Origin: Planctomycetota bacterium
Lineage (GTDB): Bacteria; Planctomycetota; Phycisphaerae; Phycisphaerales; Phycisphaeraceae
Reading direction: 5' to 3'
Assembly: GCA_021413865.1 (NCBI GenBank)
Contig: JAIOPN010000005.1
Location: 35,423-99,422 of the forward strand
DNA length: 64,000 nt
Shown: positions 19,448-28,330 of the stretch, piece by piece
How positions within the stretch are numbered: position 1 is the first letter of the stretch
Layout: the number at the start of each line of letters is the position of its first letter
The notes under the pieces: model-generated
Database searches by the model: none
The model's input: only the letters and a program-made list of their open reading frames with translations
What the model was told of the DNA's origin: nothing
Made by a program: the position numbers and the translations under genes

Positions 19448-20653
19448 ATGAGTGTCCCTTTAGTTTCCGGGGCGGAGGGGGTCGCGGTGCTGTTCAACGA
19501 GGGTCGAAGGAGTCCGCGGGGTGTTGCAAAGCCCTCGCTGCTGCTGCTGAGCCACTGCATGCCCAGTGCCGTGGGCGACACGCGGCGGGCCAGGGCGTGG
19601 CAGTTGCTCAGGCTGGCCGCGCGGTCACACCGTGTATCGCTGGTCTGCGCGGCCGACGGCGCGGTGCGTCTCGATCAGTGGCGTGCGGTCCACGGCTTTA
19701 CCGACCACGTCATCCTGGAAACGCCCGGCGCGATGCGGTCGTGGGGTAACGGCTCACGACGCGCCGCCGTGCATCACACCCCGACACAATGGCTCTGGCG
19801 CCAGTCATTCGACACCGTCATGGTGACGAACCCGTTGCTCTGGGACATCGCCGCGGCGGTGGATGCCCGGCTCCGGGTGTGCGACCTGGACCGCCCCCCT
19901 GCTTCCCATGAGAACCATCGCGGCGACTTGGCCGGTGCGCTGAGCGGGTGGTCGCGCCGCAACCGGGACCATTACCACGCCCTGATGGCACGACGCGTTG
20001 CGGAGGAAGCGGACATCGTGACGCTCTCCGATCCTGCTTACGCCCTCCTGCATTCAGGGGCAAGACACAAGGCCGTCCTCCTGCCGCACGGCATCGACGC
20101 CGACTATTTCGTGCCCGACGAGCGCACGCCCTCGCACGCCGACCACCACCGCCCGCAACTGGTCGTCCACGCCGACTGGTCGCAATCGACGAACCGGCGG
20201 CGGATCGAGGACATGTACCGCCGCGTCTGGCCGGCGATCCGGCGTGCCGTGCCCGACGCACAGTTGACATTGACCCAGCCGACCGCGGCAACGCCCGACG
20301 CCCTGCTTGCGCTGCGTCGGGCCTCCGTGGTGGTGTCGCCCGATCCCGATCCCTCACACGCCCGTTGGCCGATCCTCCAGGCGATGGCGATGCGCCGCGC
20401 GGTCGTCGCGCCGCAGGAGGTCGCCCGCTCGCTGGGCGTGCGCCACGGGGAGCACCTGTTCGCCCCCTCCCGCGACACCGAGTGGGCGGATCAGTGCATC
20501 CACTCCCTGCGTGACGCCTCGGTGCGCCTGCGTCTGGCGAACTCCGGCCGTGACTTTGTCGAGCGGTACTGCATGCTTGACCGGGTCGGATCGGAATTGT
20601 GCTCCGCCCTCCTCGGCGGCGCAGCCACGGATAGGCTCCGCCTCGCGGCGTGA
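19448..20653 (+). CDS. glycosyltransferase (GT4-like), EPS operon
   Basis: 401 residues. An N-terminal GT-B half with LLLLSHCMPSAVGDTRRARA resembles the PxxxGxxxR entry motif of the PEP-CTERM/EpsH-associated sugar transferase family. The C-terminal half has LPHGIDADYFVPDE (donor-binding loop) and the E/D-rich VSPDPDPSHARWPILQAMAM ... VVAPQEVARSLGV typical of GT4 enzymes. The canonical EX7E motif is weakened (SHARWPILQAMA instead of an E-led motif), so activity or donor choice is uncertain. The ATG at 19,448 has only a distant AGAGG; the first ~25 residues are poorly supported. Last gene of the EPS operon. Confidence 0.8.
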   Translation: MSVPLVSGAEGVAVLFNEGRRSPRGVAKPSLLLLSHCMPSAVGDTRRARAWQLLRLAARSHRVSLVCAADGAVRLDQWRAVHGFTDHVILETPGAMRSWGNGSRRAAVHHTPTQWLWRQSFDTVMVTNPLLWDIAAAVDARLRVCDLDRPPASHENHRGDLAGALSGWSRRNRDHYHALMARRVAEEADIVTLSDPAYALLHSGARHKAVLLPHGIDADYFVPDERTPSHADHHRPQLVVHADWSQSTNRRRIEDMYRRVWPAIRRAVPDAQLTLTQPTAATPDALLALRRASVVVSPDPDPSHARWPILQAMAMRRAVVAPQEVARSLGVRHGEHLFAPSRDTEWADQCIHSLRDASVRLRLANSGRDFVERYCMLDRVGSELCSALLGGAATDRLRLAA

Positions 20654-20669
20654 GAGTCCACCCGATTCG

Positions 20670-20698
20670 TTGCGACGGGCACGGCCGCTGCCTACGAT
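20670..20698 (+). promoter_or_regulatory. sigma70-like promoter, probably leaderless, before the 671-residue gene
   Basis: TTGCGA (20,670-20,675), 17 bp, TACGAT (20,693-20,698), then only 6 nt to ATG 20,705. There is no Shine-Dalgarno, so transcription should start at or next to the ATG. This also marks the end of the EPS operon. Confidence 0.65.
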
Positions 20699-20704
20699 GC
20701 CCTC

Positions 20705-22720
20705 ATGCCTCCATCCCCCCGTTTCCGGTCGCAGAAGGCGCGTGAGCGGGTCGTCGCCCTTCTCATGGTGCTTCTCTTTTGTGCCTGCGTGGGTGCCGCC
20801 TACGCGTGGACGCAGATCAGCGGGCGGGCGCTCGCCATCCCCGAGTTGGGATCCAACCCCGAACAGATCGACGGGCTAGCGTTGAAAATCCCATCGACGT
20901 GGCGCGCCGACGCCAAGCCGCCGGACGACGATAAAATCGAGCATGTCCGCACGTACTCGGACCCGAATGCCAAGGGGCCGCGTCTGGAGGTCACCACCGT
21001 GATGCGGCCGGTGCCCTCGCTCCCCGTATCGGCGATGGAGCCGGTGATCCACGCCGCGCTGGGCGGCGAGCCGCGAAGGCAGATCAGCCAGATGAGGCCG
21101 ATGACGCCCTTCCGAGCCGGCGCACTGGTCGGCACGACGTACGGGCAGCTCATCGCCACCACCACCAACGAGGTGCGGTATCACCTGTGGGCCGCGCTGA
21201 CCCGGGACGGGCGGCGGTACTGGGTCCTCCACCTGATCAGCACCATGCCGGCGCCCAACGCGCGCCAGGAGCGGCTCGTGGTGCTGGACAAGGTATTCCG
21301 CGACATCTGCAACTCGGCGTCCAGCGCCACGGGTACCGCTGCCACCCCCGACGACTACACGCGTCTGGGGTTGAGCATCGCGGACCGGAACGTGGTGCTG
21401 CCGCCCAACATGGAGGCCTCTGTGTCGTGGGACGACCCCGGCACGATCGCGATATCGCCGATCGACGGCCCGGGCGACGTCGAACTGTACCGGGCCAGGG
21501 GCACAATCGACGCAGGCGTGGATGAGCCGCGTCACGTGCTCTCGCCCGATGCGCTCTTGATGCAGTGGTTTGTCTCCGTGATGGGCCGCACTCCGGACCC
21601 GACCGAGCTGCGGCAGCGCGACGTGAACGGGCACCGTGCCTGGGTGGTGACGCTCAAGCCCGAGGAGGAAGAGGACGGCCCGTCGCTCGCCCTGCTGCGG
21701 CAGGTCTGGTACGTCAGGACAACCCCCGGCCACGCCCTTTTGCTGGAAGTCGTCACACAGTCGCCGCGCTTGCGTGCCGCCGGCGCGCGAGCCGCGGCTT
21801 TGGCCGGGACATTCATCACCGCGATGGGCGCACCGCCGGCAAGCGCCACCCAGCCCACCGCGACGGCGCCCGCGGCAACGCAGCCGGCCGTCCCGGGTGC
21901 CGCCCTGCTCGCCGCGGTCGAGCAGGGCGCGAAACTCGCCAAAAGCCTGCGCGACCTCGCGGCGGAAAACGGCTCCGGCTGGACCTATAAGGTCTGGGAG
22001 CAGCAGGACCGTGCGATCGGGCTCACCATCGAGCGCCGGTGGCGGGACGAAACCGCCGGCTCCAACCCGTTGCGCGGCGAGACGCGCGAGGTTCAAGCCA
22101 TGGAGCGTGGCCGCACCCAGGCCCGCTGGATCGCAAGCCCTGATTTCTCGACCTTCACCATGCAGACCCTCCAGGCGGTCAACGCGGGCGGCATCACCGT
22201 GCCCCGGGCCGAGCAGGTCGAGTTGCAACGCGACCGCATCGTTGCCTCCCAGCGCGTGAGGGGGAAAATGACCGAGACGTGGTCCTCCAGCGTACCGCCG
22301 GCGTACCTGCCCCCCCTGCCCATGGCTGGAGAGTATTGGCCGCTCCGGTCGATGAAGGATTGGCTCGCGACCCCGACGCTGATCTGGATTTCCCGTGGTG
22401 TTGACCTCCCCCAGCTCTGCCTGATCGAGCCCTCGGCACCGCCCTCCCCGGGTCTTGACGCCCAGGAGTCGGTCGCGGGGGGAACAACGGCGGGCGTGAG
22501 CTTCTCGGTCAGGCCGCTGGCGAGCCTGGATGGAGACCAATTTCTGCTCGACGACCACGGCAGGGTTCTGACGGAGAACCGAACCCTCTCGCACCTGGCG
22601 ATCAGCGGCCCCGTGCGGCTGGTGCTCAGGCGGGTGGAACGCGACGAACTGGTGCAACGCTTCCCGCGCATGGGCCCCGAGCTGGATGCGTGGGAAGGCA
22701 AGAAAGATGAGAAGCCATGA
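20705..22720 (+). CDS. exported or membrane-anchored protein of unknown function
   Basis: 671 residues. A single N-terminal membrane helix (~residues 16-36, VVALLMVLLFCACVGAAYAW) without a clear signal peptidase site suggests a membrane anchor with the bulk outside the cytoplasm. The first domain starts LALKIPSTWRADAKPPDDDK and resembles loosely the N-terminal part of the next protein (IPSTW / LLPPLGSH contexts in beta-rich text). An Ala/Thr/Pro linker at ~380-400 separates it from a second beta-rich domain. No catalytic motif is seen. It overlaps the next gene by 4 bases (ATGA), so the two are co-translated and may act together. Unrecognised family. Confidence 0.75.
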   Translation: MPPSPRFRSQKARERVVALLMVLLFCACVGAAYAWTQISGRALAIPELGSNPEQIDGLALKIPSTWRADAKPPDDDKIEHVRTYSDPNAKGPRLEVTTVMRPVPSLPVSAMEPVIHAALGGEPRRQISQMRPMTPFRAGALVGTTYGQLIATTTNEVRYHLWAALTRDGRRYWVLHLISTMPAPNARQERLVVLDKVFRDICNSASSATGTAATPDDYTRLGLSIADRNVVLPPNMEASVSWDDPGTIAISPIDGPGDVELYRARGTIDAGVDEPRHVLSPDALLMQWFVSVMGRTPDPTELRQRDVNGHRAWVVTLKPEEEEDGPSLALLRQVWYVRTTPGHALLLEVVTQSPRLRAAGARAAALAGTFITAMGAPPASATQPTATAPAATQPAVPGAALLAAVEQGAKLAKSLRDLAAENGSGWTYKVWEQQDRAIGLTIERRWRDETAGSNPLRGETREVQAMERGRTQARWIASPDFSTFTMQTLQAVNAGGITVPRAEQVELQRDRIVASQRVRGKMTETWSSSVPPAYLPPLPMAGEYWPLRSMKDWLATPTLIWISRGVDLPQLCLIEPSAPPSPGLDAQESVAGGTTAGVSFSVRPLASLDGDQFLLDDHGRVLTENRTLSHLAISGPVRLVLRRVERDELVQRFPRMGPELDAWEGKKDEKP

Positions 22721-24168
22721 ACGTTCGACAACGACTGTATGCGATATCGACCGCCCTGCTCCTGACGGCCTTGATCCCGCCATCGCTGACGGCCCCCGCA
22801 GCGGCCGCAGAGGCACCCAAGACGCCGCCCGCCGCGGCCACCCCTTCAACCCTCGCTGCTGAGCGGTGGCGCGAGCACTCATACGGCCTATCGCTGTTGC
22901 CCCCGCTGGGCTCCCACCTCTTCGAGATCAGCGCCGACCAGGCCGTGCTGCGCATCGTCGGCAGCGCGGGCGGCGGGGAATACTCCATCAAGGTGTTCAT
23001 CAAGAAGCGCAAGCCCGCGCACTTCATCCGCGGCAGTATCCCCGGCCGTGTCCAACAGACCGGCAACGGGGACACCACCGAGACCGGCGAGGCGGACCCG
23101 AAAAACCTTCTCACCCTCGACCAGATCGTCCAGACGGCGATCCAACAGGTCGCCGACTCACAGCCCACCGCGGTGCTGCTCGATCAGAAACCGCTCAAGC
23201 CCAAGACGGCGCCGGCGTCGGTGGTCTATTTCAAGCTCAAGAACATGAAGCAGCAGCCGTGGGTCCTGGGCCAGGCGTTCATGCAGATGACGCCGCTGGC
23301 GACGGTGATGCTGCAACTGGACGTGGACGAGGCGCAGTACGCGCAGGCCAGGCCGATCTTTGAAGCCGTCTGTTCCAGCATCGAGGTGCAAAACCCCAAG
23401 GAGCTCGAGGAGCAGCGCGTCGCCCAGGTCGCCCGTGGCGCGGAGTGGCGCAAAGGCCTGGGCACGACAACGCTCCACGCCGCCCTGGTCCCCGAGCAGT
23501 GGTTCCGGATCACCGAGGGCGATCACGACAAGGGCTACATGTGCGTCACGCAGAAGAGCGACAAGCAGGGGGAACTCACGGGCATCCGCATCGACGTGCA
23601 GACGCACATCGAGATGGGTCAGCAGGTCGTGGACAGCCTCGCCAATTTCTTCCAGGCGGACAACGGGGAGAGCGAGATATGGTCGATCCGCACGACGCTG
23701 CGGCCGCTCATCTCCAAGCCGGCGGGCGGGGCCGCGGGCAAGCAAAATGACCCCGACGCGACCACTTGGGCCGAGACGGGGGTCCGTGACAAGCTGAAGA
23801 TCACCGTCACGCACGAGGGGCCGACTGAAAAGAAAGACTCCCATTGGGAGGTCCCGCCCAACAGCTATGTGTCACAGGCGGAACTCTGGATGTTCGATGC
23901 GCTGCTCCCGCACAAGAAGCCGACCGAGATGGGCTTCTACGCCTACACCCCGAACGCCGGCCGGGTCTCGTTCCGCACCGAGCGCGTGGTGGTGCAGAGT
24001 GACGGGACGGTCCTGGTGTACTCACGCCCGATCCTGGAGCAGCCCGAGCAGGTCTCGTACTTCAAGGCGACCGGCGGACTGATCAAACGCATGCTGCCCA
24101 GCGGTCAGGTCGTATTCCCCGCGACACGGCAGGAACTCGCGGCGCGATGGTCGCTGAAGCCGAGGTAG
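22717..24168 (+). CDS. secreted protein of unknown function
   Basis: 483 residues. The N-terminal signal peptide (LYAISTALLLTALIPPSLTAPAAAA, cleavage about residue 30) is followed by a short Pro/Ala segment. One beta-rich domain is YGLSLLPPLGSHLFEISADQ ... YSIKVFIKKR. A second begins at WRKGLGTTTLHAALVPEQWF, and a C-terminal piece reads RVVVQSDGTVLVYSRPI. It starts within the stop of the preceding gene. No enzyme motif is seen. A PsbP-like or lipoprotein-assembly-type fold is imaginable but not supported by a recognisable motif. Confidence 0.72.
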   Translation: MNVRQRLYAISTALLLTALIPPSLTAPAAAAEAPKTPPAAATPSTLAAERWREHSYGLSLLPPLGSHLFEISADQAVLRIVGSAGGGEYSIKVFIKKRKPAHFIRGSIPGRVQQTGNGDTTETGEADPKNLLTLDQIVQTAIQQVADSQPTAVLLDQKPLKPKTAPASVVYFKLKNMKQQPWVLGQAFMQMTPLATVMLQLDVDEAQYAQARPIFEAVCSSIEVQNPKELEEQRVAQVARGAEWRKGLGTTTLHAALVPEQWFRITEGDHDKGYMCVTQKSDKQGELTGIRIDVQTHIEMGQQVVDSLANFFQADNGESEIWSIRTTLRPLISKPAGGAAGKQNDPDATTWAETGVRDKLKITVTHEGPTEKKDSHWEVPPNSYVSQAELWMFDALLPHKKPTEMGFYAYTPNAGRVSFRTERVVVQSDGTVLVYSRPILEQPEQVSYFKATGGLIKRMLPSGQVVFPATRQELAARWSLKPR

Positions 24169-24186
24169 AAGCAGCCGCGCAAATCT

Positions 24187-24738
24187 TCAACGGTGATCCG
24201 CACCTGATGGCCGCGTCGTCGCGGGCTCGGGCCAGTTTTCGGGGAGCGTGAACTTCGAGTCCCGCACCGGCTTGGGTTTACCGCGCAGCGTGTCGGCGAG
24301 CGTTTGAAGGAATGCCCGCTCTTCATTGGCGTCGCCAAATTGGCCGACGCGCACCGCCACGGTGTTCTCCCCGCCGGCGCTGCCGGGCGTGACCAGGATG
24401 GTGGCGTGCCGTCCGTCGGGCAGCAGCGCCGCGGCGCTCATGGGGGCGTCCGTTCCTTTGGGCGCGTCCATAAGCCGCAGGAGGCCCCAGTGTGACCGTT
24501 TGACCGCTCGCTTCACGTCGTCGCTCAGGCGTGCCGGATCGCCCTTGATTTTGGCCACGGACGCGCGTGACAGGGCCTGCGCCCACGCCGGCGACCGCTC
24601 AAACGCAATCGGCTTCACGACGCCCCGCTGCGCGCACCCGCCCAGGAAGAGTGCCACGGCAAGCAGGCATGCCGCCGTGGTGGCCCGCGACGGGATGCGG
24701 TGTAAAATGAGATGGACGGGGTTGGGACGCAAGATCAC
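24187..24738 (-). CDS. small lipoprotein of unknown function
   Basis: 183 residues, GTG start (TTG six bases in is an alternative; no Shine-Dalgarno seen). The signal peptide ends in lipobox LFLGGC (Cys ~35), so it is predicted to be lipid-anchored. The mature part has one small domain (LLPDGRHATILVTPGSAGGE ... NEERAFLQTLADTLRGKP). Convergent with the secreted protein gene (18-base gap) and divergent from phoH, whose transcript begins within ~25 bases. Function unknown. Confidence 0.65.
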   Translation of the reverse strand: MILRPNPVHLILHRIPSRATTAACLLAVALFLGGCAQRGVVKPIAFERSPAWAQALSRASVAKIKGDPARLSDDVKRAVKRSHWGLLRLMDAPKGTDAPMSAAALLPDGRHATILVTPGSAGGENTVAVRVGQFGDANEERAFLQTLADTLRGKPKPVRDSKFTLPENWPEPATTRPSGADHR

Positions 24739-24753
24739 AGGAGTGTAACGGAC

Positions 24754-25830
24754 TTGGAACTAACCATCAGCCTGCCGCACGGACAGGAGCGGCTGACGAT
24801 GATCGGGGCCGCGGAGCGGAACCTCAAGATTATCCGGGAAACGCTGGGCGTCACGCTCGTGGCCCGCGACGGATCGCTGCGCATCAGCGGGGACAGCAAG
24901 GCGGTGGGACGGGCGGCGCACGTGCTCGAACACCTCTCCCTCGCCGCCAAGCGCAGCCGGTCGCTCACGCGGCAGGAGTTGATCGAGACGATCGCCAGCG
25001 AGGGGCACGACCCGCGCGGGTCGGCCTGGGAGGCGAGCGGCGACGCGGACAGCGACGACGAGAAAACAGGAACCACCGACGTGTCGCCGACGCATTTCAC
25101 CCCCGGGCACCGGCAGAGCGGCAGGCACGCAGCCGAGGGTGTGGACGTCTATCTGCGCGGCAAGCAGGTGCGTGCCATGACCGCCGGGCAGAAGCGTTAC
25201 CTCCAGGCGATCCACGACCACGACATGACCTTCTGCATCGGCCCGGCCGGCACCGGTAAAACCTACCTCGCCGTCGCCGCCGCCACCGGCATGCTCAAAC
25301 GCGGCGAGGTGCGGAAGCTCGTGCTCGTCCGCCCCGCCGTCGAGGCCGGCGAAAAACTCGGCTTCCTCCCCGGCGATCTCCAGGAAAAGGTCAACCCCTA
25401 CATCCGCCCCCTGCTCGACGCGCTGCACGACATGATGGACTACGAGCAGATCCAGCGCTTCCTCACCTGCGACCTCATCGAGATCTGCCCGCTGGCGTTC
25501 ATGCGCGGCCGGACGCTCAACGACGCCCTGATCATCCTCGACGAGGCGCAGAACACCACGCGCTCGCAGATGCTCATGTTCCTCACCCGGCTGGGGCAGC
25601 GCAGCAAGATGATCATCAACGGCGACACGACGCAGATAGACCTGGCCGAGCCCTTCGACTCGGGCCTGATCGACGCGACCCAGCGGCTCGCCCGCGTGCC
25701 GGGCGTCGCCTTCGTCACGCTCGAGCCCACCGATATCGTCCGCCACAACCTCGTGCAGCGGATCGTCGAGGTTTACGGCTCCGAGGCCAAAAAAAAGACC
25801 GCCGCCCGCAACGCCGATTCCCGCCTGTAG
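24754..25830 (+). CDS. phoH: PhoH-family ATPase (PhoH/YbeZ)
   Basis: 358 residues from TTG 24,754, which follows AGGAG (24,739-24,743) at 10 nt. A -10-like TAAAAT at 24,703-24,708 would start the transcript after the upstream in-frame ATG 24,712, which favours the TTG. A KH-like N-terminal part (ERNLKIIRETLGVTLVARDG) and a charged linker lead to the PhoH ATPase: Walker A IGPAGTGKTYLA, VLVRPAVEAGEKLGFLPGDL, Walker B LIILDEAQNTT, and INGDTTQIDL. YbeZ-type proteins are thought to act with YbeY in RNA and ribosome metabolism. The next gene is pgpH, the usual Gram-positive and planctomycete neighbour, but no ybeY follows in this window. Confidence 0.93.
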   Translation: MELTISLPHGQERLTMIGAAERNLKIIRETLGVTLVARDGSLRISGDSKAVGRAAHVLEHLSLAAKRSRSLTRQELIETIASEGHDPRGSAWEASGDADSDDEKTGTTDVSPTHFTPGHRQSGRHAAEGVDVYLRGKQVRAMTAGQKRYLQAIHDHDMTFCIGPAGTGKTYLAVAAATGMLKRGEVRKLVLVRPAVEAGEKLGFLPGDLQEKVNPYIRPLLDALHDMMDYEQIQRFLTCDLIEICPLAFMRGRTLNDALIILDEAQNTTRSQMLMFLTRLGQRSKMIINGDTTQIDLAEPFDSGLIDATQRLARVPGVAFVTLEPTDIVRHNLVQRIVEVYGSEAKKKTAARNADSRL

Positions 25831-25954
25831 GCCCGCATATTATCGCCGCCTGTGCAATTGCCCCGCGTGTGGTTAGACGCCCCCCGCCGACCGGGCCGAT
25901 AGAGGCGTACAATGCCCCTGTGGCCGTTGGATCGGCCGGCGAGCACCCCTGCAT

Positions 25955-28288
25955 ATGGCTTGGTTCCGCAACATCTCGGCACGCCGCCGTGACGTGCGAC
26001 GCACGCTGCACAAACCCACGCTCGCCCACGCCCTGTCGGTCAACCCGCGCGAATTATTCTGGGCGGTCCTCTTCGCGGTGACGCTCGTCGTCGTCGCAGG
26101 GTCGATCACGATCGGCGGCAGCACCCGGGCGCAGTTCGCCGTGGGGCAGTCCCTCGTCTCGCCGGTGGTGGCGCGGGTGAACTTCCGCGCCGTGGACGTC
26201 GCCGCGACGAACGCCAAAAAGAAGGCCGCCGCCGAGCGCGAACCGGCGGTCTATTCCCCCAACCCCGCGTTCACAACTTACGCCAACGAGCAGTTCGCCA
26301 TGCTCCAGCGTCTGGCCGGCGATGAATCCGCCAAGACGATCGACCAGGTCCCGGAAAAGCTCCGCGTCTCGCTCGAACTGACGCAGCCCGGGCTCGACGT
26401 GCTGCGCGAATGGATCGTCAAGGGGCAGCCGACGCCCGCGTGGACCGCCGTGGTCGAGAGCTTTATGGACGGCATGGCGAACCTCGCCATCCTCCCGCCC
26501 GACCGTGCCAAAGAGGAGATCGACGAGCGCAGGCCCGCCCTGAAGATCCGCATCCAGCACCCGCGCGCCGGCGAGCAGGACCGCTACCGCAATGAAATCC
26601 TCAACCCCAGCGCCGACGCCGAACCCATCCGTGAACGCCTCAACGAGCTGACCCGCGACAAGTTCCCCAAGCCGCTGCCGCGCACCGTGGTCGCCCTGAT
26701 GATGCAGGACATTCAACGTGTGCCCGTCTATGTGCCCAATGACGACCTCACCAAGCAGCGCCGCGCCGAGCGGTACGCCCGCGAGCCGGACGTCGAGAAA
26801 ATCTTCGAGGCCGACGACGTCTTCATCCCCGCCGGGAAACAACTCGAACCCGCCGACGTGGAGCTTCTGGCGCGCGAGCGCGAGACCTACGAGGAGAATC
26901 TCTCCAAGGACCACCCGTTCTACCCCTGGCTGACCCGGCTCGGCCAGCTCGGGATGGTCGCCGTGGTCGCTGTCAGCCTCTGGGGCTACATCCTCGCCTA
27001 CAACCCACGCGTGGCGCAGAACCCCATCCGTGGCCTCGCTTTGACCGGCCTGCTCTTGCTGGCGCTGCTCGTGGCCGTCTCGGCGACCGCGGCCTACCCG
27101 CGCCTGACCGTCATGACCGCCGCCTTTCCCACGATGATCGCCGGCATGGTGCTCGCCATCGCCTACGACCGCCGCTTCGCCCTCGCCGTCGCGTCGTTAT
27201 TGGCGGTGCTGGTCGTCTTCGCCCTCGGGCTTGGCGTCGATTTCGGCATGGTGCTCCTGGTCGGCTGCGGCGTCGCCATCGGTCAGCTCGACGAGTTGCG
27301 CACGCGCTCCAAGCTCCTGCTTACCGGCGTCTGGGCGGGGCTTGCCATGGCGATCACCGTGGCCGTCGTCGGCCTAGCCACGCGCCCGCTCCACCTCCCC
27401 CACCAGCTCGACCAGATATTCCTTGACTCCCGCACCGCCCTGGGCACCGCCGTCGCCGCGGGGCTCCTCGTGCAGGGCCTCCTGCCCGCCATCGAGCGCG
27501 TCTTCCGCGTCACGACGGCCATGTCGCTCAAGGAACTCAACGACGCCTCGAACCCGCTGCTCCGCCGGCTCGCACAGGAAGCGCCGGGGACCTATCAGCA
27601 CTCGCTCCGCATGGCGGACATGGCCGAGGCCGCCGCCGACGCCGTCCACGGCAATGCCCCGCTCTGCAAGGTCGGCGCGATGTACCACGACATCGGCAAG
27701 ATCAACAAGCCCCAGTATTTCGTCGAGAACCAGGGCGGCGGGCCCAACAGGCACGAAAAACTCTCGCCCGCCATGAGCCTGCTCATCATCGTCGGCCACG
27801 TCAAGGACGGAATCGAGCTGGCACGCGAGTACCACCTGCCCGCCTCCGTGCGGCAGTTCATCGAGACGCACCACGGCACCACGCTCGTCGAGTACTTCTA
27901 CCACGCCGCGCGCCAGCAGAGCGACGCACAGGATGCGCCCCTCCCCAGCGAGTACGAGTACCGCTACCCCGGCCCCAAGCCCCAGACGCGCGAAGCGGCC
28001 ATCCTCATGATCTGCGATGGCGTCGAGGGCGCGGCACGCACTCTTCCGGACCCCACGCCGCAGCGCCTCGAATCCCTCGTCCAGCGCCTCGCGCAGAAAC
28101 GTCTGATGGACGGCCAGTTCGACGAGTGCGGCATCACGCTCCAGGAACTGCACACCATCGAGCAGTCCATCAGCAAGACGCTCACCGCGATGTACCACGG
28201 CCGGATCAAGTACCCGACCGACGAACCCCTCCCGGGCGAGCCCCGCCCCACGCCCCAGCCCGCCGCGGCTCCGGGCACGACCCACTGA
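25955..28288 (+). CDS. pgpH: 7TM receptor with HD phosphodiesterase domain (PgpH-like)
   Basis: 777 residues. One N-terminal membrane helix (~residues 30-50) is followed by an extracytoplasmic 7TMR-HDED domain to ~320. Seven hydrophobic segments (~325-530) and a cytoplasmic HD domain follow, with motifs TYQHSLRMADMAEAA (first His), MYHDIGKINKPQYF (HD pair), FIETHHGTTLVEYF and ILMICDGVEGAAR. In Listeria PgpH this architecture hydrolyses c-di-AMP; that activity here is an inference from the family. A -10-like TACAAT at 25,908-25,913 would give a leader of about 35 nt. It follows phoH after 124 bases. No diadenylate cyclase is in the window. Confidence 0.9.
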   Translation: MAWFRNISARRRDVRRTLHKPTLAHALSVNPRELFWAVLFAVTLVVVAGSITIGGSTRAQFAVGQSLVSPVVARVNFRAVDVAATNAKKKAAAEREPAVYSPNPAFTTYANEQFAMLQRLAGDESAKTIDQVPEKLRVSLELTQPGLDVLREWIVKGQPTPAWTAVVESFMDGMANLAILPPDRAKEEIDERRPALKIRIQHPRAGEQDRYRNEILNPSADAEPIRERLNELTRDKFPKPLPRTVVALMMQDIQRVPVYVPNDDLTKQRRAERYAREPDVEKIFEADDVFIPAGKQLEPADVELLARERETYEENLSKDHPFYPWLTRLGQLGMVAVVAVSLWGYILAYNPRVAQNPIRGLALTGLLLLALLVAVSATAAYPRLTVMTAAFPTMIAGMVLAIAYDRRFALAVASLLAVLVVFALGLGVDFGMVLLVGCGVAIGQLDELRTRSKLLLTGVWAGLAMAITVAVVGLATRPLHLPHQLDQIFLDSRTALGTAVAAGLLVQGLLPAIERVFRVTTAMSLKELNDASNPLLRRLAQEAPGTYQHSLRMADMAEAAADAVHGNAPLCKVGAMYHDIGKINKPQYFVENQGGGPNRHEKLSPAMSLLIIVGHVKDGIELAREYHLPASVRQFIETHHGTTLVEYFYHAARQQSDAQDAPLPSEYEYRYPGPKPQTREAAILMICDGVEGAARTLPDPTPQRLESLVQRLAQKRLMDGQFDECGITLQELHTIEQSISKTLTAMYHGRIKYPTDEPLPGEPRPTPQPAAAPGTTH

Positions 28289-28317
28289 CGACGCCATCGC
28301 CCCGCCGCGCCGTCGGC

Positions 28318-28323
28318 TATCCT
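28318..28323 (+). promoter_or_regulatory. -10-like TATCCT immediately before asnB
   Basis: TATCCT then 7 nt to ATG 28,331; no Shine-Dalgarno in between. No good -35 is seen. Same arrangement as yggS and ispC. Confidence 0.45.
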
Positions 28324-28330
28324 CTCCATC

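Noticed and set aside
14332..20653. PEP-CTERM substrate or exosortase in the EPS operon
   Set aside because: No multi-helix exosortase frame and no VPEP tail is present on either strand in this region.
25869..26081. 70-codon frame starting right after the TACAAT hexamer before pgpH
   Set aside because: The position would suit a leaderless start, but it is out of frame with pgpH, overlaps it, and has no protein-like pattern.
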